From NCBI GenBank assembly GCA_910574455.1, contig CAJSYZ010000005.1, positions 2,108,001 through 2,172,000 of the forward strand: a stretch of 64,000 nt of DNA, in the 5' to 3' direction. This DNA is from Trichaptum fuscoviolaceum. Its lineage: Eukaryota; Basidiomycota; Agaricomycetes; Hymenochaetales; Trichaptaceae. The notes beneath the pieces are model-generated. The model was given only the letters and a program-made list of their open reading frames with translations, ran no database searches and was not told the origin of the DNA. Made by a program: the position numbers and the translations under genes. Below are positions 1-14,546 of the stretch, in pieces. Numbering within the stretch: position 1 is the stretch's first letter; each line of letters starts with the position of its first letter.

Positions 1-2
1 TC

Positions 3-456
3 CAGATTCATATCAATAGCCACACAGGAGACAAACGTAATATTGCTAGTTCCTCCGTTTGAATCATAAAAAAACTAACTTATCTTCACAGCCTTTGTAT
101 GTACGTTCCCTAGCTGTGGACGTCGATTCAGCGTGCAGAGTAACATGAGGAGACATGCGCGCGTGCATGACCAGAATCCCCGCAAGACGGACGAAAGCTC
201 AGCGGATGAGCTGGCCGATGATGATAGCTCCAGACCATCGCCTTCTACTAGCCCTGCAGTCCGCCCGAAATTGCCTCCCATTGACGTTGATGTGAACCTG
301 TCGGACACAGATGATTCGTCGCATTCTAGGACCGCATATCCAAAAACGCCCCAAGCATCTCGAGTGGGGACGTCTGCGAGGGGTCAATCAGCCATAGCAT
401 CGTCATCATCTGGAAAACTCGGCAGCTCATACCAACAGCGTAGCAAAGACATCTAA
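3..456 (+). CDS. C2H2 zinc-finger protein, C-terminal part (5' truncated)
   Basis: Only the last two exons lie in the window. The first reads QIHINSHTGDK, the end of one C2H2 finger and its linker. Removing an intron at 37-91 (GTAATA...CTAAC...CACAG) joins the codon to give the classic linker HTGDKPFVC and a full second finger, C-x4-C-x12-H-x3-H (FVCTFPSCGRRFSVQSNMRR then HARVH). After the finger comes an about 95-residue Ser/Asp/Pro-rich, probably disordered tail ending at TAA (454-456). The family binds DNA and usually acts as a nuclear transcription factor. The fingers and intron are seen directly. Target genes and total length cannot be told because the gene starts left of the window. Confidence 0.8.
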
Positions 457-951
457 TTCGTACCTTCTAAGTTCGTCTGCTTCGTTTTTTTTTCGCAGGA
501 CTAAATTATTTTCTTTACCGCGACTTTGTCCCTGGTGCACTGGCTCGTGGATAAATTATTACTGGAGTCTTCTTGTTTAAATATGTTGTGTACGGACGAG
601 CACTTTATTATTTAAGTCTTTTATGTTACTTGCGAAACACGATACTAGTATGGCATCATTTTGCAGCTTATAAATGTTTAAATTTAGAGAAAATGGACAA
701 AAAAAGTGAAATGTTTATGTATATTACAATAGCTTACAGATGTAGAAAAGGATTACTTTCATTTGTGACGGCTACATGGGTATTTCTGTTGGTCCATAAC
801 ACAGAACAAATACAGCCATTACAAGTGTGTCGTGAGCGGATTGGCAATTCAGTATTGATCGCGGGTATGTACTTGGGAAGGGCATCAAGATCGTCGCAAA
901 GCAAAGAGGAGACATCACGGGGGACATAAAACACAAGCGTAACCTATGATG
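457..951. other. intergenic, convergent 3' regions
   Basis: An AT-rich gap lies between the tails of the zinc-finger gene (+) and the kinase gene (-). No reading frame here shows a recognisable motif or splice structure. It presumably holds both 3' untranslated regions. Confidence 0.5.
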
Positions 952-4622
<3,671 letters not shown>

Positions 4623-6172
4623 TGCAGAGATCCAAGGGGTATTGAGAACAGGTATTCATGCACTTGGGACGGCGAGCAAGTAAGAGAACAAGCCAAGCAC
4701 GATGCCTGACATGGCTGCACTGGTGGCCATGGTCAAGCCCCTATTGCTTCGACGCGATGATCTCACAATCTAAGGCTGCCATTTTGGGAAACATATTCCC
4801 AGTCGATCATCTCTCAGACAAGCATTATATTTAGCCTTCCCGGCCCCTTGCCAACGCAAACAATGTGAGGGAATGCAGCCTATTCCTCGACTGGACGACA
4901 TATGTTCACGGCCGCTTAGAGCTTCATTTCTAGCTCAAACAATAGTAATAAGCAGATGTCAGCAGATGTCATTAAACGGTGCCAGAGGTTCTGCAAGTGG
5001 TTTAGAATGCAACAAGTATTTGTTATCTAAGAATTCAACTAAGAGACAAGGTACGAATCGACAATTGTGGATTGCCTCCGGAGCCGGTAGTATGCTAGAA
5101 GTGACGGTGTATGCCCGGGCAAATACAGCGCCGGGGATACCCTGAGCATCCGGGGACGGCCGGACAGCCGCCGCGTGTGAGAACCATGGATGCTAAGTTT
5201 TACCATTAGACTTTTCACTGACCTGCTACATCCCAGCGGCTAGTGAGCGATGTGAGGAACACTCGCAGAGATTGTTTCTGATGCTCTACTCTGCTTCACA
5301 GAATTGTGCTTGTAGCTCGAAACAGGATTGCCATCTGCAGCTCGACGACGGCCCGTGCGTGAAACTTGAAGCAGTCCAAGTGCGGCGAACATGTGGCTAG
5401 TAGCTGCTTGCCGGACTGGGAAGCGTAACTTGAACTCAGAACCTCAACTCTAGATAATCGAGATTTCAGAGGTTTGCTGTGGTGAGAAGACGCCACAGAA
5501 CCGCTGCAACCCTTTGCCACGATTGCTGCAGTTGCCCTCGAACTGCGTGGACGCTGTGCAGCAACTACGAGGCTGTCTTACGTCGTCACCATGCCTTAAA
5601 CACCCCTTGGCCCACACACACCCGGCCCACACGAGGCAAGGTGATTGGGTTGACTCACGCCGTAATGTGGAATCTCGGGCGGCTACTATGTGTTCCCTCG
5701 CCTACGATTTCTGCTTCTCGCAAAAAAACTCGGGTCAACGTCTGGTTCGGTCTTGCTTTAACGGGTATAGTTATACCACTCCCAGTTCGACCAAAGTGAC
5801 GTGTTGGGTTTTGTATTGTCTATCTGCTGGGTTGCCCCCGGACTTCTCGCCGCACCTGCCCAGTATTTATGTTCTGCTTTCGATCACTGTTAAGGCCGTT
5901 AAAGCGCCAAGTCCCGTGCCTCCAGGCCCAGTGCCGAAACGAAACCTATAATACCAACTGGCTTCAGACGCGTGTGGACATGCTACCCCCTCACCACTAC
6001 GAGTGTCCTTTCATCTCCTTAGCCGTACTCATCTCATTGCCACATCTACTACCCAAGCACCGGTCCTCCTACCTCAGCCATGGCCACGCAAATCTCGAGC
6101 TGCTCAATAGTACTTAATAGTAAGTGTTCTCTATTTCCCTCCAAATTCTCTTTCTTATTTCTTCTCTATAAC
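4623..6172. promoter_or_regulatory. long divergent intergenic region (kinase / homeodomain gene)
   Basis: About 1.55 kb separate the divergent starts of the kinase (-) and the homeodomain gene (+), unusually long for this window. The right half (about 5570-6170) is C/T-rich on the + strand, as is common in fungal promoters and leaders. A 10-base tandem (cagatgtcag type) lies at about 4952-4972. Open frames such as 5514-5951 show no domain, codon regularity or splice context, so I do not call a gene. Confidence 0.45.
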
Positions 6173-7603
6173 ATGTCTAACGCTCGTTACGAACAAGTCT
6201 CAAACCGTCGTCGCAGTCCTCCGGAGCTCAGTTCTCATCATACTCACGGGAGTTCATTCACTTCAAGCCATAGCGGGAGGACCGTCTTGCCCCCACTTTC
6301 GTCAGGATTTGCATACCAGGGTATGCCGTTTTCCATCTTCATTTCTCCGGATTAGGACTTAATTTTGCTTCATGACGATCATGCCATAGACTCGAACATA
6401 GACCATCCGCCTTCGAGGATGTCGCCCAGTCGGAACGAAGTGTACTCCTCTTCATATGCGAGCAACTGGCCTCCAACTGGCCGTACGTGTCTTTGTCCTT
6501 TGTCCATTCACACTCATTAATATCTACATTTAGACCCGATGGCTGGCCATCAATACACGTACCCTCCTCCATTCGAGATGGCAGCGGATACACGATTTAA
6601 CCCTCAAGCTGCACAGTCGCAGTACCAGATGCGGGCATCACCAGGAATTCCGGGCAACCCAGATACTTTACGCAGAGTCCCACCCATTTCCATCCCCCAA
6701 CATCATCCTCGAGAATCCGACTTTTGGGCAGGAGATCCGGGGCACGTAAATCCCTACCCAGCAAGTTTTTCGTTGCATGCTATTTCGGACCCGGAACCGA
6801 TCCATTCCCCGTCGTCTTCGTATCCCATGAACTACGACACTTCTTTTCATTCCATGCACCAGTCTGGAGCATACCAAGCGCCGTACAGCTCGTCAATGGA
6901 ATCCCGACATTTGCCCCATCCTCATCCGATGCATTACCAGCCTGACCCACACCCCCCGCCTCACCGGACCCCCCATCCCGGTGAGTGGGCCCCGCCACCC
7001 AGGGGCGGTGACGGGCACCTCGTTTCGCCCTATGCTCGTAACGCACGAGACATGATGAGTCACTCGCCTCAAGAGTCAACACCTCCCGATTTTCCGGTGG
7101 TAAAGAAGAAACGCAAGCGTGCCGATGCTGCGCAACTGAAGATATTGAACGAGGTCTATGCCCGCACTGCATTCCCCACGACCGAAGAGAGGCTGGAGCT
7201 ATCGAAGAAATTGGATATGTCTGCGAGAAGTGTTCAGATCTGGTGAGAATAGACGGTTCCCTTGCTCGCCTGAATCCCATATTCTAACTCCACCCTCGTT
7301 AGGTTCCAAAACAAACGTCAATCCACCCGCCAAAACCGTACTCAAGTTAACGCTTTACCTCCAATTATGCATCACCCGTACCAAGCGTCTTCTGCTTCCA
7401 CCCATATGCCCGAGGTCGGCCGCGGTGGTGAGATGGCTGTCAGTCCCACCAGTGCGGGCGCTTCGTATGGCTCTCGTTCTCCCGGTCGTAGTTCCCAGGG
7501 AGGTGTCCGGGAATCATCTCCCCGCCCATCCCAGATTCCGGATCCCTACCGTCGTGGTAGAAGTCCAGAGGATGCGAGTCGCATGAGGCGTCCTGCGTAT
7601 TAA
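6173..7603 (+). CDS. homeodomain transcription factor
   Basis: There are four exons. ATG 6173 begins MSNARYEQVSNRRRSPPEL. Introns 6321-6389, 6483-6533 and 7243-7302 were checked by frame: the joins read FAYQDSNIDHPP, PPTGHPMAGH and SVQIWFQNKR. The homeodomain spans about 7105-7335: a basic arm KKKRKRADAAQLKILNEVY, helix 2 ERLELSKKLD, and recognition helix SVQIWFQNKRQSTRQ with the invariant W, F, N and R. The last intron splits the recognition-helix tryptophan codon. The rest is Pro/His/Ser-rich and probably disordered. An in-frame ATG at 6080 would add a T-rich hydrophobic stretch that looks like leader, so 6173 is preferred. It is a nuclear DNA-binding regulator; mushrooms have several such genes tied to fruiting. 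It stands alone, with no second divergent homeodomain gene, so it does not look like a mating-type pair. Confidence 0.88.
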
Positions 7604-7981
7604 GGTGAACGACCCGGAATAAATACCCATGCATTGTGCCTTTCCCATCTACGCTCTTTGCTCAAGTTTTCGATACCCTTCCCTGCATTTTCACAGTCCA
7701 TTCCCAATCAAGTTGCATTAACTCATCTAGCATTCATTCAATTATTTTTTTATCACTGAATATTTACGATTCTGGAAGTCGATGTATCTATCACCTTTTA
7801 TTATACCTCATTTTATAACATATGTAACTAAATTCATGTTGTTTCATTACATAAACTCATTTAGTTGTTTTCTGTTCAGTTAACTCTATACTAGACAATG
7901 TTTCAATGCAATATGCGACTCAGATTGTTTCCTTAATAGCACTACGTATTACCGACGAGCCTGGGCAACCTTTAACTAACA
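7604..7981. other. AT-rich convergent 3' intergenic region
   Basis: Tail-to-tail gap between the homeodomain gene (+) and the AA9 gene (-). It is T-rich and poor in open frames. Nothing besides probable 3' untranslated sequence is visible. Confidence 0.5.
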
Positions 7982-9462
7982 CTAAAGCTCAAAATAGCGA
8001 AGAATCCATGATCTGCGCTGCACTGATGCCTCTAGGTTTGAGGATTGCAACCGACATTGCCTCGGGCCTGTCAAAGCACTCAGTGGTGAGTAAGTAGTCT
8101 TGGGAATGTCTCCAGCACGACTACTTGTGGTCGTTAATCCGGAAGGCAAAGATGTCGGAGACTCGCCTTGGCCGGGTTGGCCCGGGGACTGAGTGCTCGC
8201 TCCGGCAGAGGAGCTCGGTGGACTTGAATTTTCCGACCCGGAACCCGATGCGAATGACACAACCGGTGGGCCTGGGGCAGGCCAGGATGTAAAAGTCTCC
8301 GTCCAAACGTCAGGAAACTGTACGTTATCATACAGGCCCGGTATTCCGACCGTTTCGTCTGCCGAGGGCTGCGCGTTCCCGCCTCCGCTCACCCTGACCT
8401 GGCTGTATAATCCGATCGTCGTGACGAAAATATGACACAGGAGATGGTGTACTTACGTGCAACTCGGATAGTATTGAGGAGGATTTGAATGAAGCGCGAC
8501 TCTGTGCTCCATGTCAGGCTGTTAAGCGTGCAGGGAAAGCCGGTACTCACATCTCGTTCCTCATCAGCTGTTAAGCGTGTGTGTGGATTGTCATATATAA
8601 GCGATCGTAATCCGATCGATGTTATAATATGTACTTACATATTGCCCCGGTTGGAGGTCCTGTGGGATGACACTTGTCCATGTGTTGTTGTCTGTCGTGT
8701 GTGAGCTACTCCAAAGCAAATACGCATTGTCGACTTACTGGCAATTAGTTTGGATGAAGCCCATGACCCATTATCATAACCCTCAGCATCGATCTTAAAC
8801 CACTTGGCGCCGTTGACATCAAAATTAGTACAGTCATCTCCACAGGACGTCATGTACGTAGACACCGGTCCCAGGTGATCTGAAGTCCTTCAGTCAGTAC
8901 ATACACGTGTATAAGGCTGTCAATGAGACAGACATACCGGAGAGCCACTAAGTCGGCCGATGCAGGCATTGTGGTCAGTCTTCAATACTACCTTCGATCA
9001 TCGAGAGCAGATTATGCAAGATACTGACATTCGTCCATTCGAATTTGACAGTACTACCTGCTGAGGCATTTGCAACCAGGCCTGCTCCTTGTTCACCGCC
9101 CGTGTTGCACGCGAGATTTGGATCTTGATCGTCCGTGACTTCGCATACCATGAGTCCCGGCGCTCTCGCAGAAGCTGAATAAGAGAACATACTCGGCCCA
9201 TCGCTTGGTATCTTTCTTACTACTCTTTGTGGAATCGGAGATGCATATCTATCGAAAAGTCAAGATCGAAGGGTCGGGGTCAAACGTGCCCGTCAATTGA
9301 TGGTCGAGACAAATCTCACGGATCGTTGAAAGGATTCCAGCCAGGGAATACTTGACCCCCCACGACGATATCCTGAACAAAGCCATGTGCTGATGTATAA
9401 ACGACTTGCGTGAGGAGGACCAATGCCAGGGTCGATAATTTCGAAAACAAGTACGCCGCCAT
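7982..9462 (-). CDS. AA9 lytic polysaccharide monooxygenase (former GH61)
   Basis: Secreted copper enzyme that cleaves cellulose or related glucans oxidatively. ATG 9462 starts a 25-residue signal peptide (MAAYLFSKLSTLALVLLTQV, then VYTSA), leaving His26 as the mature N-terminus (HGFVQDIVVGGQVFPGWNPF). Spliced exons give IPQRVVRKIPSDGPI, DPNLACNTGG, FEWTNWLSDHLGPVSTYM, NNTWTSVIPQDLQPGQY, LMRNEM and PPQYYPSCTQV. The copper-brace histidines (mature His1 and the His of DHLGPV) and the axial Tyr region (Q-x-Y in PPQYYP) are therefore present. After GLYDNVQFPDVW and the PGPPVV end of the catalytic domain comes a Ser/Pro/Gly-rich tail of about 90 residues. There is no Cys-rich CBM1 module. The tail after about 8100 could be altered by an unrecognised intron. 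At least six short introns interrupt the gene. Substrate specificity cannot be read from this. Confidence 0.9.
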
Positions 9463-9876
9463 GATTGTCGCAATTTGGATGGAAGATTGCTTGGGAGACA
9501 GAGAAAGTAAGTGGAATAAATAGGAGCTGAACGCTAGGGAAACGTGTTTAGTAGCCTCGTTTAAAGGCTCGACATCGCGTAGAAGGCGTTGCGGCCATGT
9601 TTTGTTGAACGTTGTCTGCTGAACTCATGTAGAACACGCTGCTCCGACTCCGCTTGAATGCCTAAAAAGGAGATATCAGAGTCCAAATCGGTCCTGATGG
9701 CATTGTTTGTACATGTGATACCACACCTTAAAGCCAAAATAGGTAAAGTGGAATAAGGTTGGAGAATGTCCAATATATTCTAGTACAGTGCATGCGTCCG
9801 AACTTACACAGATCAAAACACACAGATCAAAACACATTTGAACGAAAAGAAAGAAAAAGAAGGGGAGCGCATCCGA
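9463..9876. promoter_or_regulatory. AA9 promoter region and eEF3-like 3' end
   Basis: Head-to-tail gap on the minus strand. On the minus strand a TATA-like TATTTATT lies at 9515-9522, about 55 bases before the AA9 ATG, a plausible core promoter. No gene is seen. Confidence 0.4.
9807..9834. repeat. two perfect 14-bp tandem copies
   Basis: cacagatcaaaaca occurs twice in a row, in the 3' flank of the eEF3-like gene. Probably a replication-slippage product; no function is suggested. Confidence 0.85.
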
Positions 9877-12800
9877 TTAATCACTGTCAGTATCCTCAGG
9901 CTTGGGGCCACCGAAAGCCAACCAATTCACTTTCCGAATTCTACGCCGTTCCTCCTGTGCCTTTATCTGATTTCTCGTCATTTTCTTCTTCTTTTTCGGT
10001 ACTTGAGCGGATCGTGCATCGCCCTCTGTACCGCTAGCAGCGGGAGTTGCGTTGGTTGACGCCACTGGCGTTTGGTTTCGCGACCTCAGAGGCGTGTTTG
10101 CGCCGCTACCCTTCGGCGACTTCGCATCGGCGAATGCGTCTTCAACCACTGCACTCTTGCCTTTATGTACCATCCTGCCATTGTCGACATTCCATATTTC
10201 TGGACCTAAGATAGCTCAAGAGGTAAGCTGCGTTCTAGTCCTTACGAATTCAAACCTACATAAAGCTGAAACGAACTCGTGGTTGTGCGAGATTATGACC
10301 TGTGAAAGTATGAACCTCTGCATACTATGCACAATAGTTCATGATGCGTACCACAGCACCTGCCCAATCGCGGATAGCGACTGCCAGACCCCCAAGAGCA
10401 TCCCTATCCAAGAAGTTACTAGGCTCATCAAGAACACAAATCTACATTTCTATCAGTGATGGCCAATTTATAAGATGAACTATTAAATCACCTGAGGGTT
10501 GTTCCAAAGGCAAGCCGCAATAACTAGCTTAATTTTCTGACCTGAACCCTCAAGTGTTATTCGTATATAGTGTAAGGAAGCGCAAGGTACATTACCTCCA
10601 GACAAGCCACTGATTTCATTGTACTGCGCAATGTCGCCGTCCAGTCCAATATCTTCAAGGTGCTTCCGTACATTCTGGAGCGATGTATCTCGCTGTCCTG
10701 CACCTTCACGGGACGACTCTAAGTCGTCGAACTGCTGAACTAGTTTTATAAAGCCCTTTTCAATGAGTTGTTCGCGGGGTATCCAAGAATTGAATTTGTG
10801 ATCAAGACCCCGCCATTTGATCTCGTATTGAAGGGACTTCTTCAATTTTTGTCTTCCGAGGATATACTATGCGGTGGGCTAAGCTGAGTTTACAGGGGAT
10901 AGCAAGAGATTACTTACCTCTAGCTTGCGCGTCGTACCGTTTTTGCCCACAAAAGGGACCTCCAGTTGCGCTTTCTCTTCTTCCGTAAGAACTCGGGTTG
11001 CTTTTTCGAGCATCTCACCTTCATGCCCGTCAGTAAACTGAGGAAGAAAGAATCGATTCTAGCTTACGATCGTGTCCATCTTGGTACCGCCATTGAATAT
11101 ATTGTATCGGCGTCTTTTCTAGGTGTCGTTCTGAACGTGCATGTTGTCGAGTGAGTCTACAGATACTCATGGATGTCACCCAAGAACATACCGATGTGAT
11201 GCGTTGCATGCTGCGATACATAACCTACTCGGAGCGCCGGATGCTTGTACACCGATCCCTCTTGTGGAACTGTCTCGCCCTAGGGACAGTAATGAAGCGC
11301 CCACTTAATAGTATGAAAAGGCTGTACTCACTGTCAGAAGTTTTACCAAAGTCGACTTGCCAGCTCCGTTCGGCCCCACAATCCCCACACGACTGGAACA
11401 CCTATCTCAGTAAATTTGCTCTAGGTCGAGCCATTCTTCACCTCACCTAGAGAGGGATAGAGCACAGCTGACGTTGAACAAACTGGGCTTATCGCGACCC
11501 GGATAAGTATATGTGCAGTTGGTCATTTTTAGAATGGCCCGAGTATTGCTCCGAACTCCCATTAATGAGCCAGGGGGTGGGAAGGCGAACTTGGTCGACG
11601 ATGCTGCCAGAGTATAATACGATTTCGCCTCGGGATGGCGTTGTACAAATGTTGATAAGTTACCGCGGTAATACACAAGCTATACGAAGTCGATCTAAGT
11701 GAAAAGAAAGGTCGATACCAGGAATCATACCTTCTTGCTCTCGTAATGTATTATATCTGTTGTTACATTGTCCAAAAACCTAAGTATAGCAAAGTCAATC
11801 AATCAAACGCAAGATGATGGAGAGGTGGGCTTACCCGGAGTCGTGACTAACAATAAGACAGGTGACATTTTTGTGGTCTATGAGATAGTCCTCGAGCCAT
11901 TTTACTGAATTTCGGTCCAACTGTAAAGAGGTCAATGGTCAGACGATAAGTCGAGGAATCTGCTTCCATACATGATTTGTCGGCTTTACAGTTAAAATTA
12001 GCAATGCATCGTGGATCATTAAACAGGTTTAAATACCTCGTCCAATAAGAGGAGATCCGCGTTATACAGCATCGCTCGAGCCAGCTCCAATCTCATCTTC
12101 CAGCCCCCTGAAAGGCCACCTACGAGCTGACTCTGGCGCTCATCATCGAAGCCGACCTCAGCGAGCTGTGAGACAATTTTCTCCCTCGGAATACTTGCCA
12201 ACGAAGGGTCTGAAGTTCTTTAGCTAGAGTCGGTTTGAGATCTGAAGTCTACATACCGGAAGCGATAAAATCAACGATTGATAAAGACGTATCTTCTCCT
12301 TGCAACGAATGCTCAACCATGACACAGCGCAATTCGCTTTGGGGAGGGAAGTTTTCGACCTTCCCGTCCTTCAACTGGCGCATGAGCGTCGTCTTGCCAG
12401 ATCCGTTTGGTCCCAAGATACCGTATCTTCTCCCACGGATAAGCCGCAGTGTCGTATGAGATAACAAAAGTAAAGTGCCATAAGCCAGCGAAAAGAGTGT
12501 ATTACAGAGCAGTTCGCCTTCCTCGTCGTCCTTCTGATCGGTTGCATACTTCGCTTGGTCAATAGCATGGTAATGCTCCCGAACGTTCTCAGAATAGTTA
12601 GATGCTTCCTCAGGTTTGTCTGATAACCAAGGAATCATGAATGCTCCAATGCACCGATTCCAGGCATTCTTGTCCGTAAAGCGGCGAGAGTGGACGAGCC
12701 CTGCAACGATACCTGCTTGGAATTCCAATGATGTGTTGAGTGCGGAATATTTTATTATGGGCTCGTCCCGAGAGCTTGAGCGCACTACGAGCTCTGACGG

Positions 12801-14060
12801 TAGCAAACTGCTCATCACTGTCATCACTTCAGCAGACTCTTGAGCGATGTCTCGCGAGACAACTGGCGGAGCGGATGACGAGGCGCCAGCCTTTATAAGC
12901 GTATTGTACGCTGACTCTGCGAAAGCTCGGACCTGCTGACGTCAGATTTATTCATTTAGAAGTACTATCGAGCGCTTACTTCAGGGAACGATGCACTCTT
13001 CATGATCTTCTCCACCCCGTCCACAAGGCCACTAAGGTAGGCTGCAGCAACATTCGGATCCCTGACAAGTTTGACGAGGTTGTCAACGACTACCACAGAA
13101 CGGCGCTGAACCTCCATACTGCGATCATTGAGAGCACGCATCAGCAACGGGACGAGAAGGGCGAGAGCGGGTGCGGTAACTTCTGCGACAAACGTGGTCG
13201 ACGCTAGGGCTTTCATACAAGCGGCAACAGACGATGGATCCGACATGCATTCCACTAGAATAGTGATGTGGTGTGTAAGATCTGGGTTGCCCACAGCGGT
13301 GCAAAGGGCAGCTGCGCATTTCTTCGCAGCTGTGGATACCTGCAACGAAGTCTGTGAGTAGGGTAAACACAAAAGATATTAGAACCAATTCACTTCAGGT
13401 TTCGTGTCGTGCATAGCCTTCTCAACTTTCGGAAGAACATTTCCGAGTTCCTCGGCAACCTCGTCCTTTGCGCGGTCGACAAAACTCCTTATGGCATCCA
13501 GAGCTCCGACCTTCGTTCGCCATTTGCCCTTCTCAAGAATGTCTTCCAGATGGCGGTATACCAGCCGCGTAGCCTCGGGTGGGAATACTTTAAGGATGGT
13601 TTTCGTTGCCGCTGTGGCAGCGATCCTCACGACATCCCCCTTATCCATGTACAAGTCCATGATTATTGATAGAGAAGGAAGCAGAATCGGGCCGCTTGGT
13701 GTTCCCAGAACGGAAGCCAGATATTGAAATCCGATGGCAGCTGATTCCCTCTCATAACCCGATTTTTTGTTCGTCGCAAACGATTGGAGGGTAGCAATAA
13801 TATTTGCATCACTATTTAGATAAAGTATACATTAGCGTCTCCTGAGTATACCAAGAGCTTGATATTGTACAGACATTAGAGAGTGAAGCCCCTTCTTTCC
13901 CACCTCTCTGGCTAAGTTGTCTGCGGCTGCCTTCGCATCTTTAGATCCGTCAAAATCAGCGTAACTCCTATCAAACGAAACCAAGCGCACCTGGCGCAGT
14001 CGGGGCCGCCCTTAGAGCTTCTATGAGCGGGGCGAAATGCTGGATTGATGAGGAGCTCAT
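9877..14060 (-). CDS. eEF3/New1-type ABC-F ATPase with HEAT repeats and chromodomain-like insert
   Basis: Fungal translation ATPase acting on the ribosome. ATG 14060 gives MSSSSIQHFAPLIEALRAAP. A 52-base intron (GTGCGC...CTAAAG) joins it to DAKAAADNLAREVGKKG. HEAT-like repeats follow (KVGALDAIRSFVDRAKDEVA, TKTILKVFPPEA). ABC1 has Walker A GPNGSGKTT, signature LSGGWKMRLELARAML and LLLLDE. ABC2 has GPNGAGKSTLVKLL, a chromodomain-like insert (YEIKWRGLDHKFNSW) and signature LSGG. The tail is Lys-rich and ends KKKKMTRNQIKAQEERRR, then NWLAFGGPKPEDTDSD. That ending, as I recall it, is typical of the New1/Elf1 branch rather than canonical eEF3 with its long poly-Lys tail, so New1-like is the preferred but unproven assignment. 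The N-terminus has no Gln/Asn-rich prion-like segment such as that of yeast New1. At least ten introns are present. Confidence 0.85.
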
Positions 14061-14546
14061 TAGAGGTATTTGACAAGTTTTGTATCAGGTAAAAAGTTTT
14101 CGGGAGAGAACGTTGTCGACAGAGGGTGAAGATGGCACAGGTATGAATCTTGATGGCTTTCGATGGTCAAGGGTAAGCCACGCCTTTCTAATGAGGTCGA
14201 TTATCGTGATCGTAAAGTGTAGGTGTCTTCTATGAAATAGACGTCTAAGAATTGCAGAAATGAAGAGCGAAAGCAGAAGCAGTACTATAGAGAAAGAAGG
14301 GAAAAGACAAAGCGGACGATGTAGTCTTATAAGTTATCCCCCGGGTAAGGAGGAGCGAAATTTTGTCGGACAGCGCACGTGTGAATATTTTCTTCCGACG
14401 GCACTGGCACTGGCATGATCTCGGCACAGGTATCCTCCGCTCCGCTTGGGGAATGACACTCAAGTCTTTTGAGTTTCCTCAACATGAAGGTCACCGATTG
14501 CAATTAGTTATAGTACAATACAAGGCTCTAGTTCAGTAGTAGTAGC
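14061..14546. promoter_or_regulatory. eEF3-like promoter / chitinase 3' region
   Basis: Head-to-tail minus-strand gap. It contains purine-rich and GAAAG-rich stretches on the + strand, that is pyrimidine-rich upstream of the eEF3-like gene. No reading frame with support. Confidence 0.4.

Noticed and set aside
5514..5951. 145-codon open frame in the kinase/homeodomain gap
   Set aside because: No domain, Cys/Pro-rich random look, no splice context; fits C/T-rich promoter sequence.
6173..7603. Mating-type homeodomain locus
   Set aside because: Only one homeodomain gene, with no divergent HD1/HD2 partner beside it.
13950..13990. Possible 23-base micro-intron in the eEF3-like N-terminus
   Set aside because: No donor of the right phase exists for it; a normal 52-base intron ending CTAAAG gives a clean join.
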